Positions 35,729 through 44,459 of a stretch of DNA of 64,000 nucleotides are shown piece by piece; within the stretch, counting starts at the first letter, position 1; each line of letters starts with the position of its first letter. The stretch is from the NCBI GenBank assembly GCA_001931535.1, contig CP016211.1, positions 5,253,573 through 5,317,572 on the forward strand, read 5' to 3'. The DNA is from Minicystis rosea (GTDB lineage Bacteria > Myxococcota_A > Polyangia > Polyangiales > Polyangiaceae). The position numbers were made by a program, and so were the translations under genes. Below the pieces are notes generated by a model that was not told the origin of the DNA, searched no databases, and saw nothing but the letters and a program-made list of their open reading frames with translations.

Positions 35729-37161
35729 AGGTGCACCATCGATGCACGAACGAGCACTTCGAGGTCTCGGAAGACGCGCTGCCCTTGCTGATGGGAAGGC
35801 TCTGTGACGGCGCGCTGCTCGCGGTGCTGCTCGAGCGGCTCGACTTGGCTCACGGCGACGAATCGGGCGCGGAACAGCCGAGCTCGTTTCTCTACCAGCG
35901 CGCCGCCCGCGCGCTCCGGCGCGCGCGCCGCGACGTCCCCGCCTATCGCGACACACCATCGTTCGAACGGCTCCCCATGATCACGTCCGCGCAGGTCATG
36001 GCGCGCTGGTCGTCGTACAATCGTGGGGGCCTCTCCCTGAAGCAGATGGCGCGGAAGCCTGGGCTCATCCTCCGCGGCTCTTCGGGTACGACGAGCAGAA
36101 GCGCGCAGGCGGTCGCGCTCGAAAAGGCCGTCCGTTTCGAGCGGGCGGACGCGGAGAACATCGTGTTCGGGCGGGTCGTGCCCCCGCGGATCGTCGTGCT
36201 GAATCGCCCGGGAAACCTCTTCGACGTGCCCATCGGATTCGACCAGGTCCGGGTCCACCGCGAGACGGCCGATCAGCTTCGCGTGACGCCGGGAATGAAC
36301 CCGACCACGACCCAGCCGGCCGCGTGGGAGCAGACCTACGAGGCCATCGCGGCCTTCGCGCCCGAGAGCATCCAGGCCGACGCCAACTACCTCGTCGGGC
36401 TGGGGCTCTTCATGCGCCGTCGCAATCTCTCGCTGCCCACCGTTCGCGAGCTGATCCTGGGCTACAACTTCGCCTGGTCTTTCCAGCGCAAGCTGCTCGG
36501 CGATCTCTTCGGGGCGCGGCTCGTCGACATGTACCACTCGGGCGAGTGCTCGGCGATCGGGATCTCCTGCCCGATCGAGGAGGTGCATCTCCTCGAGAGC
36601 CACATCCTCTACGAGATCGTTCGCGAGCGCCGGCATGCGCGCACCGGCGAGCTCGGCGTGCTGGTCCTGAGCCTGCTCGACACCCGCGTGAGACCGCTGC
36701 TGCGATACGCGCTCGGGGACGTGGTCCGCCTCGTCGGCGCCCGCTGTCCGTGCGGGCGCCCCGGGCGCGTCATCTCGGTCGAAGGCCGGGTCCGCTATCT
36801 CTTCGAGGACGGGCGCGGGCGCATCACCACGACCCGCGACGTCGACAGAGCGCTCGCCTCGGCGCAGGGAGTCGCGTTCGCGCAGGTCCGAAGGACGGAC
36901 GCGGGGCTGACCCTGAGCCTCGTTCGCGGCGAACACGCGAGCGCCACGCCCGACGCCGAAATCTGCGCGGCGTTCGAAGAGGCCTTTGCGCTCTCCACGC
37001 GGGTGCAATGGGTCGACGCGCTGCCTCTCGCCTCTCCCAACGGCAAGATCGCCCTCATGGACGTGCCCGACCACCGGACTCGCTTCTACCGACAACTGCT
37101 GTTCGGACAGGCGCGCGCCCCGCGTAAGACGAGTTGGTCGCTCGGCCGATCGACGGAGTGA
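35590..37161 (+). CDS. PaaK/CapK-like adenylate-forming enzyme with N-terminal RRE-like domain
   Basis: Up to 523 residues; convincing from about residue 36. First a small domain, CPRVLVVRREGRVKVHHR then FEVSEDALPLLMGRLCDGAL, that by pattern resembles PqqD/RRE-type winged helices which bind RiPP leader peptides (inference). Then an adenylation domain: FLYQRAARALRRARRDVPAY, the phosphate loop LRGSSGTTSRSAQAV, MYHSGECSAIG (A5), PLLRYALGDVVRL (A7) and a C-terminal PNGKIALMD. It resembles phenylacetate-CoA ligase and CapK proteins. It may activate a carboxylate for the peptide. The start is uncertain: ATG 35590 or GTG 35659/35668, or a fusion with the previous frame. Confidence 0.75.
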   Translation: MPARRARRRRVGSKRRLGLRGVRVAGVSARARGCPRVLVVRREGRVKVHHRCTNEHFEVSEDALPLLMGRLCDGALLAVLLERLDLAHGDESGAEQPSSFLYQRAARALRRARRDVPAYRDTPSFERLPMITSAQVMARWSSYNRGGLSLKQMARKPGLILRGSSGTTSRSAQAVALEKAVRFERADAENIVFGRVVPPRIVVLNRPGNLFDVPIGFDQVRVHRETADQLRVTPGMNPTTTQPAAWEQTYEAIAAFAPESIQADANYLVGLGLFMRRRNLSLPTVRELILGYNFAWSFQRKLLGDLFGARLVDMYHSGECSAIGISCPIEEVHLLESHILYEIVRERRHARTGELGVLVLSLLDTRVRPLLRYALGDVVRLVGARCPCGRPGRVISVEGRVRYLFEDGRGRITTTRDVDRALASAQGVAFAQVRRTDAGLTLSLVRGEHASATPDAEICAAFEEAFALSTRVQWVDALPLASPNGKIALMDVPDHRTRFYRQLLFGQARAPRKTSWSLGRSTE

Positions 37162-37248
37162 GTGGATGGCGAAACGCCATCAACTACATTCTGCCATCAA
37201 CGACGATTGCCTCTCTCGGGCAGCCGGTCTTGCGGTAGAACATCGGCC

Positions 37249-37395
37249 ATGGCAGCGCGCTCGACGCCTCTCGCGTTCGCTCTCGCCGAGCTCTTCGCGT
37301 GCGGCGTGGCGGGCTGCGGCGCTGCACAGGAGTCGCCCCAGCGTTCGACGGAACCATCACGCCAGTCGACGGCAGTCGACGCCGGTCGTGCCTGA
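37249..37395 (+). CDS. Very small lipoprotein-like ORF or remnant
   Basis: 48 codons from ATG 37249: a hydrophobic start (TPLAFALAELFACGVAGC) with a lipobox-like VAGC, then a Ser/Thr/Gln-rich tail. It lies between the ligase and precursor genes. It may be a truncated lipoprotein gene; no strong ribosome-binding site. Confidence 0.3.
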   Translation: MAARSTPLAFALAELFACGVAGCGAAQESPQRSTEPSRQSTAVDAGRA

Positions 37396-37525
37396 CGCGC
37401 CGACTCGCGCGCTCGCCGGCGTGCTGATGGCCTGGACGACAGACCAGCTTCCCGGCGGCTCTTGCAACAGTATTCCGTACCAACCCCTTTGATCGGCAAT
37501 TCGGACAACCATCAGGAGACATCCC

Positions 37526-37684
37526 ATGAACGACAAAGACAAGGTCAGCCACGATTCGAAGGTCGAGGAAAAGAAGGGCCTTCGGCTCGAGGTGCGTCGC
37601 ATCCGTACCCAGATTCGCGAAGGCGTGATCGAGGAGTATGGGCAGCTCTCCGACCTCTGCGATACGGGAACCGGCGCCCACTGA
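37526..37684 (+). CDS. Predicted RiPP (lanthipeptide-type) precursor peptide
   Basis: 52 residues from ATG 37526, with AGGAG 8 bases upstream. The leader is highly charged (MNDKDKVSHDSKVEEKK) and continues GLRLEVRRIRTQIREG, the amphipathic L-x-V-xx-I-R-T type of segment common in LanB-substrate leaders. The C-terminal part, EEYGQLSDLCDTGTGAH, has one Cys (45), one Ser (42) and two Thr (47, 49). It lies directly upstream of a full-length LanB gene, separated by a strong hairpin. A single Cys allows at most one (methyl)lanthionine, with Ser42, Thr47 or Thr49 as candidate dehydration sites. Cleavage site unknown. Confidence 0.75.
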   Translation: MNDKDKVSHDSKVEEKKGLRLEVRRIRTQIREGVIEEYGQLSDLCDTGTGAH

Positions 37685-37692
37685 CGATCAAA

Positions 37693-37736
37693 GCGGGTGC
37701 GGTGAGCTGCCGATTTTCGGCGGCTCCCGCACCCGC
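37693..37736 (+). promoter_or_regulatory. Strong hairpin between precursor peptide and LanB genes
   Basis: Arms GCGGGTGCGGTGAGCTGCCG and CGGCGGCTCCCGCACCCGC pair over about 19 bases with one bulged T, around a loop of ATTTT. It starts 8 bases after the precursor stop. No T run follows, so partial termination or 3'-end stabilisation of the short precursor mRNA is more likely than full termination. Confidence 0.7.
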
Positions 37737-37805
37737 ATTCCATCGTAGTATGCCGAGATCGACGCGCCGTAGCGCGCGTGCGGCATCCCGCATTTGCAAC
37801 ACCCC

Positions 37806-40800
37806 ATGTCCAACAAGCACTCCATCCGGGCCGCGCGGGTCGAACCGGCCGGTTTCTTCGTGCTTCGCACGCCTCAGCTTGCCCATGAGACCATTCGCGT
37901 CGACGGACCGGGCAAGCCGCTTTCCGAGCGGCTTTTGGAGCTCGATACGCTGCTGAAGCAGACCGCCGTGCGAAACGCGCTCTCGTCCGCGAGCCCGGCG
38001 CTGCTCCGCGCGCTCGAGCCGGACGCCGTGCGCCGGGCCCCCGAAAGCGCCGCGCTGGCCGCGATGCGCTACGTCGAGCGCATGCGCGGACGAGCCACGC
38101 CGTTTGGGCTCTGCGCGGGGTACTCGCTCGGACGCGTCACCCGCGACGAGACGACCACGCTCGAGCTCGCACCGCGTGAAGCCTATCGAGCGGTGCTCCG
38201 CGTCGATGTCGACGCGATCACCGCGATCGTTCGAGCGGAAGCCAGGCGTGCGCCCGACGATGTGCGGTACGTCTGCAGTCAGTCCATCCTCTGGTTCGAC
38301 GATTTGGTGAAGGTCGCGCGCCGCGGCCCGGACGGCAAAACCACCTACGCGGACATCTCGAGATCTCCCGCCATCGATCTCGCGCTCCGCATGGCGCGAG
38401 CCCCGGTCACCACGCATGCATTGCGTGAAGCCGTCCGTCCTTTCGCGGACGACGCCGAAGAGGCGAGCGCGTTCGTGTCCGCGCTCGTTTCGGAAGGGCT
38501 CCTCGTCCCCGAGCATTGCCCACCGATCGGCACCGAGGACGAGATTCGGGCGCTCGAGGGATTCGACGGGCTAAAGCAGCTCGCCTCGAACGCCCGCGCG
38601 GCCCGCTCGCTGTCTCTCGAACAGGACGTAGGGCCGCCGGTCGAGACGCTCGAGAGCGCGCTGCGGGCCCATCAGGCGGAGGAAGGGTCGGACGAGAAGC
38701 ACGACCGAGCGGTGATCTTCGATCTCGTGAAGCCGATGGAGACGGGCCGCGTCGGGCAGGACGTGATTCGAGAGCTGCGCCAGCTGATCGCGGTGTTGCA
38801 GCGCGTCGCGGAGCCGATGGAGGACAAGCGGCTCAGAGCGCTGAGCAAGCACATCCTCGACCACTACGAGGGTCGCGAGGTTCCACTCGTCGAAGCCCTC
38901 GACCCGGGCCGAGGGTTCGATTTCCCGGTCGAGCCGGACTTTTCCCGCGCGGGAACGGGGCGGAAGGAGCCGAGACCGAACGATGGTTTGCGCCTCGAGC
39001 TCTTCTCGAGGAGCCTCGAGCACCATCTCTTCGAGGTGAAGCTCGAGGACGAAGACCTCCCCGCCGAACCGAAGTGGGAGCTTCCCTCGGCGCTCACCGC
39101 GCGATTTCGAATCGCGCGCGGCGCGAGAGGCCCGGTGCTTCACGATCTGCTCCTTTTGGGGCCGCCGGGCACTGCGTTGTTTGGGCGAGCGACCGCGTTC
39201 ATGCCCTCTCTTCGGGAAGCCACCGAGCAATGGCTGGCAGCGCAGGCGGCGGCTCGACCGGACGCCGACATCGCGGACCTGGCCTATTTCATCCCGGGCC
39301 GCACGGCTGCCGCGGTTCAGTATCCGGCGTTGCAGCGCTTCGAGATCCCGCTGAGCGCCCGCGCCGGCAAGGCTCCGGAGCAGGTCATCGACGTCTCGGA
39401 CCTCTTCATCAGCGTCCGAGGCGACCGGCTGATGCTCCGCTCGGCGACCACCGGACGCGAAGTGCTGCCGTGGCAGACCAACGCGCTGAACGGGGATCGC
39501 CCGATGATCCCCTCCCTCGTTCGCTTCCTGCACGCGTACACGGGCGTCGCGCCCATCGGACACGCGTTCTCGTGGCGTGCGCTCGCCGACGCCTCTTTTC
39601 TTCCACGCGTGCGGTACCGCGACCACGTATTGTCGTACGCGACGTGGACATTGGGTATCAAAGCGACCCGCGCAATCCGCGACGCCCGATCTTCCGCCGA
39701 GCGCCGGTACGCAGTCGAGTCCCTCCGCGAAAGGCATCGACTTCCGCGGCACATTTCATTTCATGAGAACGCCGATCATTTCCTGGCCGTCGATCTCGAC
39801 GATCCGTTGAGCGTGGAGGCGTGGCTGGACGTCGCGCTCAAACGATCGATGGAATCGAAGCCGTGGCGGATCCTCGAAGCTTTCGGGCTGGAGGATTCGG
39901 CCGTTCGCGGGCCGGAGGGGCGGTTCCAACACGAGATCCTGATTCCATTGGTCACGAACGCTCCGGCGCGCGCCGAGGCGCCCCCGTCGCGGCCAGTCCT
40001 CGCGCCGAGCGTGACGTTCGACCGGGTGTGCCCCGGCGGCGACGTGCTCTATGCCAAGATCTACGGCGATCCCGCGGAGCTCATCCCCCTCTTGCTTCAC
40101 CTGCACGAGACGGTCCTCGAGGATGCGATGACGAGGGAGACCGTGGCGCGCTGGTTCTTTCTTCCTTATCGCGACCCCGACCCGCATGTTCGTCTGCGTT
40201 GCATGGGCTCGCCGGCAGCGCTCTACGGCGACGTGCTCCCTCGCCTGCGCGACGCGCTCGATCCGTACGTTCGGCGCCGAACCATCTCCCGATGGTCCCT
40301 CGAGACCTACGACCGAGAGACCTATCGATACGGCGGAGAGAAGGGCCTATCGCTGTGCGAGGAGATCTTCTGGGCGAGCAGCGAAGCGGCGCTGGCGCTT
40401 CGTCGCGAAGAGCCGATGCATTCGGCTTCCGACGCGGCGGAGGCTCGTTCGTTCGTCCACTCGCTCGCCGGGCTCCTCTCTGCAATCGAAGAAGCGCCTC
40501 CAAAGGCAGCGGCGCATGCGCGACGAACCGCAGAACGCTATCAACGGGCGCCCGATGTCGCGGACGTCCGTCGCCGCGCGGGCGATCACTTCCGCCAGAA
40601 CCGCGATTCACTGCTGCGTCTCGATGAAATGACGACGCGCTGGAGCGCGCCGTGGGCCAAGCGCGTTGCGCACGCCGCGGCCGCGCTCCGAGAGGCCTGT
40701 GAGCAGGGAACCGTGCACGTCCCGTTCGATGCCCTCGTCAGCGACCTCTTGCACGTGCATTCGATTCGTGTGCTCACACCGTGGTGCGAGCAGCCGCACC

Positions 40801-40892
40801 TCGAAGAGATTGGCTATCTCGTTCTGGGAAAGCTCCTTTCGTATCGCGCGCAGCGCGACGTCGTTGCGGCGAAGGCGCCCATCCAATCATGA
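37806..40892 (+). CDS. Class I lanthipeptide dehydratase (full-length LanB)
   Basis: 1028 residues from ATG 37806. The N-terminal two-thirds fits the glutamylation domain (FFVLRTPQLAHETI, MRYVERMRGRATPFGLCAGY, HAFSWRALADASFLPRVRY). The C-terminal ~300 residues fit the SpaB_C elimination domain: LYAKIYGDPAEL, WFFLPYRDPDPHVRLRCMG, VRRRTISRWSLETYDRETYR. Such enzymes use glutamyl-tRNA to dehydrate Ser/Thr of the precursor. Both domains in one chain is the classical LanB (NisB-like) type. No LanC cyclase, protease or transporter follows. Confidence 0.93.
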   Translation: MSNKHSIRAARVEPAGFFVLRTPQLAHETIRVDGPGKPLSERLLELDTLLKQTAVRNALSSASPALLRALEPDAVRRAPESAALAAMRYVERMRGRATPFGLCAGYSLGRVTRDETTTLELAPREAYRAVLRVDVDAITAIVRAEARRAPDDVRYVCSQSILWFDDLVKVARRGPDGKTTYADISRSPAIDLALRMARAPVTTHALREAVRPFADDAEEASAFVSALVSEGLLVPEHCPPIGTEDEIRALEGFDGLKQLASNARAARSLSLEQDVGPPVETLESALRAHQAEEGSDEKHDRAVIFDLVKPMETGRVGQDVIRELRQLIAVLQRVAEPMEDKRLRALSKHILDHYEGREVPLVEALDPGRGFDFPVEPDFSRAGTGRKEPRPNDGLRLELFSRSLEHHLFEVKLEDEDLPAEPKWELPSALTARFRIARGARGPVLHDLLLLGPPGTALFGRATAFMPSLREATEQWLAAQAAARPDADIADLAYFIPGRTAAAVQYPALQRFEIPLSARAGKAPEQVIDVSDLFISVRGDRLMLRSATTGREVLPWQTNALNGDRPMIPSLVRFLHAYTGVAPIGHAFSWRALADASFLPRVRYRDHVLSYATWTLGIKATRAIRDARSSAERRYAVESLRERHRLPRHISFHENADHFLAVDLDDPLSVEAWLDVALKRSMESKPWRILEAFGLEDSAVRGPEGRFQHEILIPLVTNAPARAEAPPSRPVLAPSVTFDRVCPGGDVLYAKIYGDPAELIPLLLHLHETVLEDAMTRETVARWFFLPYRDPDPHVRLRCMGSPAALYGDVLPRLRDALDPYVRRRTISRWSLETYDRETYRYGGEKGLSLCEEIFWASSEAALALRREEPMHSASDAAEARSFVHSLAGLLSAIEEAPPKAAAHARRTAERYQRAPDVADVRRRAGDHFRQNRDSLLRLDEMTTRWSAPWAKRVAHAAAALREACEQGTVHVPFDALVSDLLHVHSIRVLTPWCEQPHLEEIGYLVLGKLLSYRAQRDVVAAKAPIQS

Positions 40893-41337
40893 CATCCAGC
40901 AGCAGGTGACCACGCCGGGTGCTCGTCAATGCGAGCGCCCTGGGACCTGGTTTTCGCTGCCATCGCCGGAGGAATCGCTCCGATCAGCGCCATCGAGCGT
41001 GCACTCTCGGATCTGGGCGTCCGACGGACCGGTGTCGTCGGTGGTGGCGAAGGCGCGGGGCGACTTCACGGGTGGAGTCTGCGAAATTCTGCCGCGGCCT
41101 GCGAGGACCTGCTGCGCCGCGCGCGGCGACGCCCGCGCAGACGCCCAATGCGCGGCGTCGGGGCCCACCATCCAGCGGTGATTCGCGCGCGGTCCGAGCG
41201 TCAGAATCTCGCGGATGCCACGGCTGGGCCAGCCGGGTTATGCACGCCTCGTCCGCCGCCGGCTGCGCACCGGCGTGTACTCGGCGTACACGCACGCACG
41301 CCTGGCCGGGGCACGAGCAACTCGAGGAGGAACTGCC
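40893..41337. other. Region downstream of LanB; no clear gene
   Basis: 445 bases. A short frame from 40929 begins plausibly (MRAPWDLVFAAIAGGIAPIS, AIERALSDLG) and then dissolves into Arg-rich text; it may be the stump of a lost fifth cluster gene. At 41275-41291 lies GTGTAC-TCGGC-GTACAC, a perfect inverted repeat 46 bases before the next gene that could be an operator or hairpin. Confidence 0.35.
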
Positions 41338-42795
41338 ATGCTCAAGACTCTTACCGCCCTAACCGTCATCTCCACACTTGGCTCCACGCTTGGCTCGCTG
41401 TCCCTGCGCGGCTGCATGGGCGGGGGCCATGGTCCCGGGGGAACGACGAGCGCCAGCAGCAGCGCCTCCTCGAGCAGCGGCACCGGCGGCGCGGGCGGTA
41501 CCGGCGGCGCCGGCGGCGCCAATACCGGCGGCGCCATGGGCACCGGCGGCGCCAATACCGGCGGCGCCATGGGCACCGGCGGCGCGAACACCGGCGGCGC
41601 CGGCGGCGCGAATACCGGCGGCGCCATGGGCACCGGCGGCGCGAATACCGGCGGCGCCGTGGGCACCGGCGGCGCGAACACCGGCGGCGCAGGCGGCGAG
41701 AACACCGGCGGCGCCATGGGCACCGGCGGCGGCGGCGGCGGCGTCACCTGCACGCCCGAGGGCCCGTTCGACGGGCAGCCCGTCACCGCTCCCGCGAACA
41801 CCTGGACCTGGGTGCCCGTGCCCGAGTCCACATGCCGCGGAGGCGGGACTGCCGGCTTCGGCGTCCGTATGAACCCCGCGTCCACCAAGCTGGTCATCTA
41901 CCTGCAGCAAGGCGGCGCGTGCTTCAACGCCGCGACCTGCAGCCAGAACGCGAGCACCTACAGCAGCAGCAAGTTCGATTCGTGGAAGACCGCCACGGGC
42001 CAGATCGGGCTCTTCGATCCGACGAACGCGGACAACGCGCTCAAGGACTGGAGCTTCGTCTTCGTCCCCTATTGCACGGGCGACGTGCACGCGGGCAACG
42101 CCACGGGCATCAACGTGCCGAGTGGTCCGACAAACCAGTCGTTCGTCGGGTACGCCAACATCGGCCATTACCTGAAGCGCATCGTCCCCACCTTCCAAGG
42201 CGTGACCGAGGTGCTCCTCACGGGCGACAGCGCGGGCGGCTTCGGGGCGCACTACAACTACGACCGCGTGGCGCAGGCCTTCTGCCCGACGCCGGTGGCG
42301 CTCGTCAACGACTCCGGCCCGGTCATGTCCGATCAGTACCTGGCGCCGTGCCTGCAGAAGCGCTGGCGCACGCTGTGGAACATCGACAGCACCCTGCCCG
42401 CCGGCTGCGACAATTGCTCCAACCCGGATGGGGGCGGCCTGGTCAATGCCTTCGACGCTGTCAGCAAGAGATACCCCAATGCCCATCTGGGCGTGGTCTC
42501 CTCCGACAAGGACAGCGTCATCTCGATGTTCTACGGGTTCGGCAAGAACGCTTGCGCGGGCATCGACGGCGGCCCCAACCCGCTCAGCGGCGCCGAGTAC
42601 GCCGCCGGCCTCGCCGAGGTGCGCGCAACGTACATGGAGCCCTGGCCGCAATGGGGAAGCTACTTCATCAACAGCACACAGCACACCTGGACTGCCAACA
42701 GCAGCTACGCCACCGCCACGGTGCAGGGCGTGAAGCTCACCGACTGGGTGGGCGGCGTCGTCTCCGGCGCACCGAGCACGCACGTCGGTCCCTGA
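41338..42795 (+). CDS. Pectin-acetylesterase-family (Notum-like) lipoprotein
   Basis: 485 residues from ATG 41338 with GAGGAGG upstream. A signal peptide ends near LRGC, followed by about 100 residues of Gly/Ala/Thr/Asn tandem repeats (ANTGGAMGTGG, 33-base unit, 41517-41733). The catalytic domain has YLQQGGACFNAATC, the nucleophile motif LLTGDSAGGFGAHYNY, and a late His in STQHTW, matching the pectin acetylesterase/Notum family. Expected to deacylate esters outside the cell. The repeat linker probably varies in length between strains. Confidence 0.85.
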   Translation: MLKTLTALTVISTLGSTLGSLSLRGCMGGGHGPGGTTSASSSASSSSGTGGAGGTGGAGGANTGGAMGTGGANTGGAMGTGGANTGGAGGANTGGAMGTGGANTGGAVGTGGANTGGAGGENTGGAMGTGGGGGGVTCTPEGPFDGQPVTAPANTWTWVPVPESTCRGGGTAGFGVRMNPASTKLVIYLQQGGACFNAATCSQNASTYSSSKFDSWKTATGQIGLFDPTNADNALKDWSFVFVPYCTGDVHAGNATGINVPSGPTNQSFVGYANIGHYLKRIVPTFQGVTEVLLTGDSAGGFGAHYNYDRVAQAFCPTPVALVNDSGPVMSDQYLAPCLQKRWRTLWNIDSTLPAGCDNCSNPDGGGLVNAFDAVSKRYPNAHLGVVSSDKDSVISMFYGFGKNACAGIDGGPNPLSGAEYAAGLAEVRATYMEPWPQWGSYFINSTQHTWTANSSYATATVQGVKLTDWVGGVVSGAPSTHVGP

Positions 42796-42926
42796 GCGCC
42801 TTCGGGCGAATAGCGGCTCCAAACGGGTTCAGGAGGTCAAGCCAACTCCCTCCACCATCGAGCTTGACCTCAAACCCGAAAGACGATGCGCCCAAAGCTC
42901 AGTTCATTCCACGCTTCAGTCTGCCA

Positions 42927-43144
42927 GAAAACACCAACGGCGGGGAACCCAGCGAAAACGCGCGCCATGTGCGAGATTCGGTTTCCCCGTCGTTGGGATG
43001 GGAGGCTCGCCGGCAAGCCCGCATGAACCGACGCCCGTGGATGGATGAGGAACAGCGTTCCTTTCCCGGGCCCCATACCTGACAGACAAGCTCGACATCA
43101 GGCCCGAAGCGGCGCGACCTTCAAGCATGCTCGGGTGGTTCGAG
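42927..43144 (+). repeat. Long direct repeat A, copy 1
   Basis: About 218 bases nearly identical (roughly 94% by eye) to 44460-44680, same orientation. Internal structure includes the inverted pair GGGGAACC/GGTTTCCCC and a small GGAAC-AGC-GTTCC hairpin. No reading frame is conserved as a recognisable protein. It lies after the pectin-acetylesterase gene and before the 3' end of the membrane esterase gene. Confidence 0.85.
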
Positions 43145-43152
43145 TCGACGTC

Positions 43153-44328
43153 CTATCGTGTCCTGTCCCCACCGACGATGGCGGCTTCGCCGTCACCGGC
43201 TCCGTGAACGAAGGCGGCGATGTCGGCGAGGACCTCGTCCGGGCGAGAGAACAGGAGAAAGTGGTCCTCGCCCGGGTACAGGTGCGTCGTGAGGTGGACG
43301 CCGCTCCGCTCCATCAGCCCGGCGGCGCGGCGCGCGTGGTCCTCGGAGAGACGATCATCGGCGCCCCCGTGTACCAGCAGCACCCGCCGGCCTCTCCAGC
43401 CCGACGTGAACGCATCGGCGCCGAGGACCGCCGGCTCCATCACTGCCGACAGGAACACGAGGCCGGCGAACGACCTGGGAGCGCGCGCTGCGGCGCGCGA
43501 GACGCCGGTGCCGCCGTTGGAGAGGCCGACCAGCACGACGCGCGAGGCGTCTCCTTGCAGGTCGTCGACGGCGTGGGCGCGAGCGCGCTCCACCGCCTCG
43601 ACGCCGCCGTCGTCGGACCAGTTGCCGATCCCGAAGCTCGGGCACACCAGGATGAACCGCTCGGCGTCGGCGAACCGCCGGAAGAGGTAGAAGTAAGCTT
43701 TGAAGTTGCCGAGGCTGCCATGCAGAAAGAGCAGCACCGGGAGGCGCTCGCCGGGCGCGTGGGGCGGGACGTATTCGTAGAGGTGCCCGGAGTCGACGTC
43801 CTCGTAGGCGTAGTGCATCGCCGAGCCGAGGCCGCGGTACGCCGGATCCTCCTCCATGGGTCGATAGATGCGCAGCAGCAGCGAGCGAAGTCGCGCCGCG
43901 CCGCGGACGTCGAGGATGGGATCCAGCGCAGGCATCACGTAGGAGCCGAACTTGAGCTGATCGATCTCCGGGACGAGGTTGGCCACGCTGAGGCGGGGAT
44001 AGGGGTGGTCGGCGGTGTACCGCGACCGGACGGCCGACAGCACCGCGCCTTTGCCCGTGGGGGCTCGCCATGCCGCGGCCGCGAGCGCCAGCGCTGCCAG
44101 GGTGGCCGCTGCCGCGCTCGGAGCGCCCGAGCCTCGGCCTTCGAGCCGGCGCAGCGCGAGCGCCGGAGCGACGGCCAGCGCCACGCCGCCCACCGCGACG
44201 AGGCGCGCGCCGGCGGTCTCCGCCGTGACGAGCAGCCACGCGCAAGGGAGCGTGGTGAGCAGCGCCAGCGCCGCCGGGAGGAGGAGCAGGGCGCGAAGCG
44301 TGGCGCGAGGGCTCGGGCGCGGTGACAT
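43153..44328 (-). CDS. Membrane-anchored alpha/beta hydrolase (esterase/PHB-depolymerase-like)
   Basis: 391 residues. The first ~90 contain two or three hydrophobic segments (LLLLPAALALLTTLPCAWLL, VAVGGVALAVAPALAL). The C-terminal hydrolase domain has LFLHGSLGNFKAYF (oxyanion), the nucleophile motif LVGLSNGGTG, Asp in VHGGADDRL and His in PGEDHFLLF, a complete triad. Expected at the inner membrane with the catalytic domain on one side. The gene is bracketed by the two ~220-base direct repeats A, which could mediate its loss or gain by recombination. Confidence 0.85.
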   Translation of the reverse strand: MSPRPSPRATLRALLLLPAALALLTTLPCAWLLVTAETAGARLVAVGGVALAVAPALALRRLEGRGSGAPSAAAATLAALALAAAAWRAPTGKGAVLSAVRSRYTADHPYPRLSVANLVPEIDQLKFGSYVMPALDPILDVRGAARLRSLLLRIYRPMEEDPAYRGLGSAMHYAYEDVDSGHLYEYVPPHAPGERLPVLLFLHGSLGNFKAYFYLFRRFADAERFILVCPSFGIGNWSDDGGVEAVERARAHAVDDLQGDASRVVLVGLSNGGTGVSRAAARAPRSFAGLVFLSAVMEPAVLGADAFTSGWRGRRVLLVHGGADDRLSEDHARRAAGLMERSGVHLTTHLYPGEDHFLLFSRPDEVLADIAAFVHGAGDGEAAIVGGDRTR

Positions 44329-44459
44329 GGGGCTTCACCACTCGTACCGACGGGCGGCGTGAAGATGGAGAAATCCCGCCGATGACGGGGTAGCCACCAT
44401 AGCTCAGTCCAGCGGCACGCTGCCCGCGCCGGGGCTCTTTGCTGTCGAATACCATGCCC

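Noticed and set aside
40929..43082. Long forward ORF overlapping the pectin-acetylesterase gene
   Set aside because: Beyond its first ~35 residues it is an Arg-rich shadow of the lipoprotein gene in another frame.
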